This document shows positions 5,760 through 10,938 of a stretch of 10,938 nt of DNA, piece after piece; the stretch's first letter is position 1; the number at the start of each line of letters is the position of its first letter. A program made the translations under genes and the position numbers. Under the pieces are notes generated by a model. It saw only the letters and a program-made list of their open reading frames with translations, did not search any database and was not told the origin of the DNA. Origin of the DNA: Aequorivita sp. (lineage in GTDB: Bacteria; Bacteroidota; Bacteroidia; Flavobacteriales; Flavobacteriaceae). The DNA lies in the NCBI GenBank assembly GCA_020435865.1, contig JAGQYZ010000154.1:1-10938 (forward strand). The letters run 5' to 3'.

Positions 5760-8702
5760 ATGAAAAGAGAAATTCAGGATTTTGAAAGAATATTTAAAGG
5801 TGAATTTTTCACGGATTCACTTTACACAAGCATGTATGCAACAGATGCGTCTGTGTATCGAAAAACTCCGCTTGCAATAGCTTATCCAAAAAATGATGAA
5901 GCAATTAAACAACTAATTGATTTTGCTTTAAAAAATAATACATCGCTCATACCACGAACTGCTGGTACTTCATTGGCCGGGCAATGTGTTGGTGATGGAA
6001 TCGTAGTGGATGTTTCAAAACATTTCACTGAAATTATTTCGGTAGATATTGAAAATAGAACAGTTACGCTCCAACCTGGAGTAATTCGCGATGAATTGAA
6101 TGCCCATTTAAAACCATACGAGCTTTTTTTTGGCCCCAATACTTCTACGAGCAATCGCTGTATGATTGGCGGCATGGTTGGCAATAATAGTAGTGGAACC
6201 ACTTCCATTCAATATGGTGTTACTCGCGACAAGGTTTTAAAACTTAAAACAATTCTTTCTAATGGGGAAGAAGTTGTTTTTGAACCTCTTTCAAAAGAAG
6301 CATTTTTGAAAAAGATGGAATTAAATTCTTTGGAAGGAAAAATCTATAAAACACTTTATAATGAATTGATTTCCGAAGAAACACAGCAGGAAATCTGGAA
6401 GGAATTCCCAAAGCCCGAAATACACCGCAGAAATACAGGCTATGCGATAGATAGCCTGCTGAATACTTCTATTTTTGGGGAATTTAACGAAGAAATCAAT
6501 CTCTGCAAATTATTATGTGGAAGCGAGGGAACCCTTGCTTTTACAACAGAAATAACGCTGCAATTAGATCCATTACCGCCTTATTTCACGGCAATGGTTG
6601 CAACACATTATGAAACGCTGGAAGCTTGTTTGAACGATGTGGTTATAGCAATGCAACACAAGCTGCATACGTGCGAAATGATGGACAATGTGATATTAGA
6701 TTGTACTAAAAAAAACAAAACCTACGAGCCGTATCGTTTCTTTGTAGAAGGAAATCCCAAGGCAATCCTTTTGCTGGAATTGAAGAGTACTTCCACAGAA
6801 GATTTGGAAAAGCAAATAGATTCTTTACTCGAGGCATTAAAGGTTTCCAACTATAGTTATCACAATCCAGTTTTGAGAAGTGAAGAAATTGATATGGCGC
6901 TTGAACTCCGAAAAGCAGGTTTGGGCTTATTGGGAAATATGGTTGGCGACCGAAAAGCAGTTGCTTGCATTGAGGATACAGCCGTTGCTTTAGAAGATTT
7001 ACCTGCCTATATAAATGAATTTTCCGCGCTGATGAAAAGCTACAATCAGCAAGCCGTTTATTACGCACACGCAGGTGCCGGGGAATTACATTTGCGTCCC
7101 ATCTTAAATTTAAAGGAAAAAGAAGGTGTGGAATATTTCCGAAAAATTACAACGGACGTGGCGTTACTTTGCAAAAAATATAAAGGTTCTTTTTCTGGTG
7201 AACATGGTGATGGCATTGTTCGGGCTGAGTTTATTCCATTGATGATAGGAGAAAAAAACTATGAGCTTTTAAAACGAATTAAAAATGCATTTGATCCTCA
7301 GAATATCTTCAATCCAGGAAAGATAGTGTACGCCTTCAAAATGGACAAATCGCTTCGCTATGAAGTTGATAGAAAAGAGCCGATCATAGAAACATTAATG
7401 GATTTCAATGATTCCGAAGGTATCCTGCGTTTGGCTGAAAAATGCAATGGCAGTGGGGATTGTAGAAAAAGCGCCGAAGCATTGGGAGCAATGTGTCCGA
7501 GCTATCACGCTACCAAAAACGAAAAGGACACAACACGTGCCCGTGCAAATGCTCTGCGTGAAGTTTTGACTAATAATGAGGCTGTAAATAAATTCAACTC
7601 CAAAGAATTAAAAGAAGTTTTTGATCTCTGTTTAAGCTGTAAGGCTTGCACTAGCGAATGTCCCAGCAATGTTGATATTAGCACGGCCAAAGCTGAGTTT
7701 TTATATCAATACAATAAATCAAACGGTGTTTCATTGTCGAATAAACTATTCGGAAAAAGCACAAAACTGAACAAAAAAGCTTCAAAATTTCCAAAACTCT
7801 CAAATTGGTTTTTTACAAATAGCTTTACTTCAAAAGTCATTAAAAAAATTGGAAACGTACATCAAAATCGTTCTTTGCCCAAGGTTTCTACAAAAAGTTT
7901 CAGTAAACTATTTCAAAGTAATAAAAATCAATTTATTACATCTTTTTTGATTGAAAATAAAAATAGCAAAAATGTATTGTTGTTTGTGGATGAATTCAGC
8001 AATTATTTGGATGCTGAAATTGCGCTAGATTCGTTGCTGCTGTTAACAGGTTTAGGTTACAAAGTGACCGTTGTTGACACTCTGGACAGTGGAAGGGCAT
8101 TAATTTCAAAAGGTTTATTAAAAGAAGCGAAAAAAGAAGCAAATAAAAATGTTGATTTCCTAAATGATAAAGTTTCTGCAGACGTACCTTTAATTGGCAT
8201 TGAACCATCAGCAATCCTATCATTTCGTGATGAATATCTTCGTTTGGCAGACGATAAAGCTGTTGCGGAAAATATTTCCAAAAACACTTTTCTGTTAGAG
8301 GAGTTCTTAGCTGCTGAAATTCAAACTGGAAATATTTCTTCATCACAATTCACATCAGAAGATAAAAACATTAAAATTCACATACACTGCCACCAAAAAT
8401 CACTGAGCAACCAAAAGGTGACATTTGATATTTTAAACTTGCCCGAAAATTACAAACCAAGCATTATAACTTCTGGCTGTTGTGGGATGGCGGGAAGTTT
8501 TGGCTATGAAAAGGATCATTACAATGTGAGTATGAAAATAGGAGAGTTGAAACTTTTTCCGGTGGTAAGAAAGTGTTCAGAAGAAACCATTATTGCTGCC
8601 AACGGCACAAGTTGTAGGCATCAAATTTTTGATGGTACAGGACGAAAAGCGTTGCATCCTATAACTATTCTTAAAAATGCGCTAAAAATGCAAGTTAAAT
8701 AG
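5760..8702 (+). CDS. FAD- and (Fe-S)-binding 2-hydroxyacid dehydrogenase (D-2-hydroxyglutarate/D-lactate dehydrogenase type, YdiJ-like)
   Basis: A 980-residue flavo-iron-sulfur oxidoreductase, close in size and plan to E. coli YdiJ (about 1018 residues). Residues about 38-180 are a PCMH-type FAD domain (PRTAGTSLAGQ, FGPNTSTS, GGMVGNNSSG). Residues about 250-540 are the FAD-oxidase C domain with a metal site seen in D-2-hydroxyglutarate dehydrogenases: His437, His444 (HAGAGELH) and Glu481-His482 (GEHGDG). A ferredoxin-like section follows: Cys562, Cys568, Cys579-Pro and CLSCKACTSECP (Cys624, 627, 630, 634). The C-terminal CCG region has Cys877, Cys907-908 and Cys952; an earlier CCG position is replaced by DSG (776-778). 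It should oxidise a D-2-hydroxyacid and pass electrons through Fe-S clusters to an acceptor such as quinone. No transmembrane segment is apparent. The substrate (2-hydroxyglutarate, lactate or glycolate) cannot be fixed from sequence. Its 3' end overlaps the convergent phosphoesterase by 8 bp. Confidence 0.93.
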   Translation: MKREIQDFERIFKGEFFTDSLYTSMYATDASVYRKTPLAIAYPKNDEAIKQLIDFALKNNTSLIPRTAGTSLAGQCVGDGIVVDVSKHFTEIISVDIENRTVTLQPGVIRDELNAHLKPYELFFGPNTSTSNRCMIGGMVGNNSSGTTSIQYGVTRDKVLKLKTILSNGEEVVFEPLSKEAFLKKMELNSLEGKIYKTLYNELISEETQQEIWKEFPKPEIHRRNTGYAIDSLLNTSIFGEFNEEINLCKLLCGSEGTLAFTTEITLQLDPLPPYFTAMVATHYETLEACLNDVVIAMQHKLHTCEMMDNVILDCTKKNKTYEPYRFFVEGNPKAILLLELKSTSTEDLEKQIDSLLEALKVSNYSYHNPVLRSEEIDMALELRKAGLGLLGNMVGDRKAVACIEDTAVALEDLPAYINEFSALMKSYNQQAVYYAHAGAGELHLRPILNLKEKEGVEYFRKITTDVALLCKKYKGSFSGEHGDGIVRAEFIPLMIGEKNYELLKRIKNAFDPQNIFNPGKIVYAFKMDKSLRYEVDRKEPIIETLMDFNDSEGILRLAEKCNGSGDCRKSAEALGAMCPSYHATKNEKDTTRARANALREVLTNNEAVNKFNSKELKEVFDLCLSCKACTSECPSNVDISTAKAEFLYQYNKSNGVSLSNKLFGKSTKLNKKASKFPKLSNWFFTNSFTSKVIKKIGNVHQNRSLPKVSTKSFSKLFQSNKNQFITSFLIENKNSKNVLLFVDEFSNYLDAEIALDSLLLLTGLGYKVTVVDTLDSGRALISKGLLKEAKKEANKNVDFLNDKVSADVPLIGIEPSAILSFRDEYLRLADDKAVAENISKNTFLLEEFLAAEIQTGNISSSQFTSEDKNIKIHIHCHQKSLSNQKVTFDILNLPENYKPSIITSGCCGMAGSFGYEKDHYNVSMKIGELKLFPVVRKCSEETIIAANGTSCRHQIFDGTGRKALHPITILKNALKMQVK

Positions 8703-9534
8703 TTGTTTTGAAGGCTTTCATAGCTGCGACCATAATTTCAAAACCTGCACCGTTTTCTTCCTCAATTAAAGATTCTTCTGGAGCCAAAAGATGCTTTCTG
8801 TCTTGAAAGGAATATAAGTTCCATCGCTCGTTATTATATTCCAAAGCAGTCAAGTTTTCAATCCAATCACCACTATTTAAGTATTTACAGCTTCCTTTGT
8901 TTGTAGTTACCTTTTTAATGCAAGGCTGATGAATATGGCCACAAACTACGTAATCAAATTCGTTGTCAATTGCTAAATCTGTTGCTGTAGTTTCAAAATC
9001 GTCAATAAACTTCAAGGCGCTTTTCACACTGTTTTTTATTTTTTTGGAAAGCGAATATTTTTCACGACCTGCCTTTTCAAGAAAATAATTTATAAATCTG
9101 TTAAATAGAATTAATAGGTCATAGCCCCAGCCGCCCATTTTTGCAATCCATTTGGCGTGTTGAACGGAAGAATCAAAGACATCACCATGAAAAAACCAAG
9201 CTTTTTTTCCATCCAAATTAAGTAACAACTTGTCCACAATCTGAATGTTTCCCATTTTGGTATTGCTAAATCTGCGCAACTTTTCATCGTGGTTACCAGT
9301 AATATAATATACTTTGGTACCCTTTGCAGCAAATGACAATATCTTTTTAATGATAAGAAGATGTGCTTTTGGAAAATAACGTTTACGGAATTGCCAAATG
9401 TCAATAATATCACCATTTAAAATTATTTTCTTTGGCTTTATTGAGTTTAAATATTTCAGAAGTTCTTTAGCGTGGCAGCCATACGTCCCCAAGTGAACAT
9501 CAGATATTACAACTATTTCAACTTTTCTTCTCAA
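8695..9534 (-). CDS. LpxH-like calcineurin-type metallophosphoesterase (UDP-2,3-diacylglucosamine diphosphatase family)
   Basis: A 279-residue cytoplasmic or membrane-associated phosphoesterase with the complete two-metal set: DVHLG (Asp12, His14), GDIIDIW (Asp42), GNHDE (Asn81, His82), HGDVFD (His116) and GHIHQP (His200, His202). Proteins of this type are commonly annotated as UDP-2,3-diacylglucosamine diphosphatase, which makes lipid X in lipid A synthesis. The SDVHLGTYGCHAKELL opening looks to me more like the longer LpxH2-like paralogues than canonical LpxH, so I leave the gene symbol empty. The frame has no ATG before the first motif; the best start is a TTG at 9534-9532, with an in-frame stop 30 nt upstream. 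No Shine-Dalgarno is visible. It is divergent from aroC (174-nt spacer) and convergent with the FAD/Fe-S dehydrogenase, whose stop it overlaps. Confidence 0.88.
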   Translation of the reverse strand: MRRKVEIVVISDVHLGTYGCHAKELLKYLNSIKPKKIILNGDIIDIWQFRKRYFPKAHLLIIKKILSFAAKGTKVYYITGNHDEKLRRFSNTKMGNIQIVDKLLLNLDGKKAWFFHGDVFDSSVQHAKWIAKMGGWGYDLLILFNRFINYFLEKAGREKYSLSKKIKNSVKSALKFIDDFETTATDLAIDNEFDYVVCGHIHQPCIKKVTTNKGSCKYLNSGDWIENLTALEYNNERWNLYSFQDRKHLLAPEESLIEEENGAGFEIMVAAMKAFKTTI

Positions 9535-9686
9535 ACAAAAAACATTTACGTTACAAATTTCTTAAATTCTGTTGGCAAGCATTTTATGACAACGTTACGT
9601 TTGGTGTACTTTATGGTTATTTGGATTGCGCTATGTTTCTAAAAGATTAAGAATAGCGTTTATTTTCATTATTCATTGCTATCGTT

Positions 9687-9694
9687 TACATTTG
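9687..9694 (+). promoter_or_regulatory. Candidate -7 element of the aroC promoter
   Basis: TACATTTG is an exact match to the Bacteroidota TAnnTTTG element, 14 nt before the aroC ATG. The upstream -33 TTG is not present at the usual 17-23 nt; TTC at 9665-9667 (19 nt away) is the nearest approximation. A transcript from here would have a leader of only about 10 nt. The remainder of the 174-nt divergent spacer (9535-9708) has two copies of ACGTTAC (9548-9554 and 9592-9598) and nothing else I can name. Confidence 0.35.
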
Positions 9695-9708
9695 TTGAAA
9701 ACCAATCT

Positions 9709-10773
9709 ATGGCAGGCAATTCCTTCGGAAAAATCTTTAAACTTACGTCTTTTGGCGAATCACACGGACTGGCCATTGGTGGAATTATAGATGGCTGCCC
9801 CGCTGGACTTGTTTTGGATTTTGAGGCGATACAAAACGAAATGCAGCGCAGAAAACCTGGCCAATCTACCATTGTTACACAACGAAAGGAAGAAGACGAA
9901 GTAAAATTTCTCTCAGGAATTTTTGAAGGAAAAACCACAGGAACTCCCATTGGATTCGTAATAGAAAACACCGATCAAAAAAGTAAGGATTATAGCCATA
10001 TAAAAGATATTTACCGTCCCTCGCACGCAGATTACACGTACGATAAAAAATACGGGGTTCGTGATTATCGAGGTGGTGGGCGCTCTTCAGCACGTGAGAC
10101 AGCTTGTAGGGTGGTAGCTGGTGCCATCGCAAAACAATTAATTCAAAACATAAAAATCACCGCTTATGTTTCTTCCGTAGGTGAATTGGAATTGAAGAAA
10201 AAGTATTCCGAAGTTAATTTTTCAGCAATTGAAAAAAATCCTGTCCGTTGTCCTGATGTTGAAATGGCTTCAAAAATGGAGGAGTATATAAAATCTATTA
10301 GAAAAGAAGGGGATACCGTTGGAGGAACCATTACTTGCGTTATACAAAATGTTCCCATTGGTTTGGGTGAACCTGTTTTTGAAAAACTACACGCCGAATT
10401 AGGCAAAGCAATGCTATCCATAAATGCCGTAAAGGGTTTTGAATACGGAAGTGGTTTTGCAGGAACCACAATGAAAGGAAGTACACACAATGATGTTTTT
10501 AATCAAGACGGAAGTACTAAAACCAATCATAGCGGTGGAATTCAGGGCGGGATTAGCAATGGAGAAGATATCTATTTTAAAATTGCCTTTAAACCTGTTG
10601 CAACCATCATGCAAAAGCAAGAAACAATAGACAGCAAAGGAAATAAGGCAGAAGCTGAAGGCAAAGGTCGTCATGACCCTTGCGTCGTGCCACGCGCAGT
10701 GCCAATTGTTGAGGCAATGGCAGCTTTAGTTTTAGCAGATTTCTATCTACTGAACAAAATTTCAAGACTTTAA
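9709..10773 (+). CDS. aroC: Chorismate synthase AroC
   Basis: A 354-residue enzyme that converts 5-enolpyruvylshikimate-3-phosphate to chorismate with reduced FMN, the last common step of aromatic amino acid, folate and menaquinone synthesis. Family signatures are intact: [18 protein letters not shown] (16-33, catalytic His19), RRKPGQS (47-53), [14 protein letters not shown] with the second conserved histidine at His106, [13 protein letters not shown] (119-131) and the C-terminal [19 protein letters not shown]. The length is usual for the bacterial enzyme. I chose the ATG at 9709, giving MAGNSFGK; the frame continues 33 nt upstream to a TTG, but the extra residues are not part of the family. 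An A-rich leader without Shine-Dalgarno precedes it. The next gene starts 16 nt after the stop on the same strand. Confidence 0.97.
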   Translation: MAGNSFGKIFKLTSFGESHGLAIGGIIDGCPAGLVLDFEAIQNEMQRRKPGQSTIVTQRKEEDEVKFLSGIFEGKTTGTPIGFVIENTDQKSKDYSHIKDIYRPSHADYTYDKKYGVRDYRGGGRSSARETACRVVAGAIAKQLIQNIKITAYVSSVGELELKKKYSEVNFSAIEKNPVRCPDVEMASKMEEYIKSIRKEGDTVGGTITCVIQNVPIGLGEPVFEKLHAELGKAMLSINAVKGFEYGSGFAGTTMKGSTHNDVFNQDGSTKTNHSGGIQGGISNGEDIYFKIAFKPVATIMQKQETIDSKGNKAEAEGKGRHDPCVVPRAVPIVEAMAALVLADFYLLNKISRL

Positions 10774-10789
10774 AAAAACTATTATTTCT

Positions 10790-10938
10790 ATGAAAAAGCT
10801 TGCACTACACTGGAAAATTATCATCGGACTTGTTTTAGGTATCATTTGGGCATTGCTTTCCAGTCAATTGGGGTGGAGCGAGTTTACTATTAACTGGATA
10901 GCACCTTTTGGAAAAATTTTCATCAATCTTTTAAAATT
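10790..10938 (+). CDS. Dicarboxylate/amino acid:cation symporter (DAACS/GltP family), N-terminal part only
   Basis: The first 49 codons of a gene cut by the right window edge. The protein begins MKKLALHWKIIIGLVLGIIW, a basic N-terminus running into a first transmembrane helix (about residues 8-24), and then reaches WIAPFGKIFINLLK, the conserved stretch before helix 2 of sodium- or proton-coupled glutamate/aspartate/dicarboxylate carriers (SLC1-like). The protein would sit in the inner membrane. The ATG lies 16 nt after the aroC stop, so co-transcription is plausible. The substrate cannot be told from this piece. Confidence 0.8.
   Translation, partial: MKKLALHWKIIIGLVLGIIWALLSSQLGWSEFTINWIAPFGKIFINLLK

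Noticed and set aside
7740..7950. Lys/Ser/Asn-rich stretch of the dehydrogenase as a possible inserted or foreign segment
   Set aside because: It sits at the expected linker between the ferredoxin-like and CCG parts, stays in frame, and its base composition is like the surroundings.
7996..8346. Minus-strand open frames (116 and 76 codons) within the FAD/Fe-S dehydrogenase
   Set aside because: They are antisense to an uninterrupted conserved gene and have no recognisable domain or upstream signals.
9676..9708. TTG start 33 nt upstream of aroC
   Set aside because: Chorismate synthases begin close to the GxxFxxTxxGESHG region; the ATG at 9709 gives the usual N-terminus and puts the conserved histidines at 19 and 106.
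1..10938. Scan for tRNA/rRNA genes, CRISPR arrays, insertion sequences and long repeats
   Set aside because: None seen by eye: the window is almost fully coding, with no spaced direct repeats, transposase-like protein or terminal inverted repeats.

Overview
The window reads as an ordinary chromosomal stretch of a marine-type Flavobacteriaceae (Bacteroidota) bacterium. The DNA is AT-rich. Genes start without clear Shine-Dalgarno sequences but with A-rich leaders, two candidate promoters resemble the Bacteroidota TTG / TAnnTTTG pattern, and several products are typical of the group: bacillithiol synthase BshA, a periplasmic GH3-serine hydrolase fusion, and a short orphan that Bacteroidota genomes often label 'ABC transporter ATPase'. 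I see no mobile element, tRNA, rRNA, CRISPR array or phage gene.

Left block (1-5106, + strand): the 3' end of a CCG-type iron-sulfur protein; a 161-residue conserved protein of unknown function 3 nt downstream; a 972-residue exported GH3 N-acetylhexosaminidase fused to a serine beta-lactamase-like domain, 16 nt further on; and bshA after 50 nt. The close packing suggests one transcription unit mixing redox (Fe-S, bacillithiol) and cell-wall functions. A small outer-membrane beta-barrel gene (5127-5627, - strand) converges on bshA. Its probable terminator overlaps the bshA stop codon.

Middle block (5760-9534): a 980-residue FAD plus Fe-S 2-hydroxyacid dehydrogenase (D-2-hydroxyglutarate/D-lactate dehydrogenase type) is divergent from the barrel gene. 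It converges, with an 8-bp overlap, on an LpxH-like metallophosphoesterase that appears to use a TTG start.

Right block (9709-10938, + strand): aroC (chorismate synthase), and 16 nt later the start of a dicarboxylate/amino acid:cation symporter cut by the window edge.

The genes are mostly housekeeping: shikimate pathway, low-molecular-weight thiol synthesis, peptidoglycan turnover, envelope lipid metabolism and organic-acid oxidation. I found no convincing new multi-gene system. The points most worth following are the 161-residue orphan coupled to the Fe-S gene, a four-cysteine cluster in the serine hydrolase domain, the unusual start of the phosphoesterase, and the terminator inside the end of bshA.
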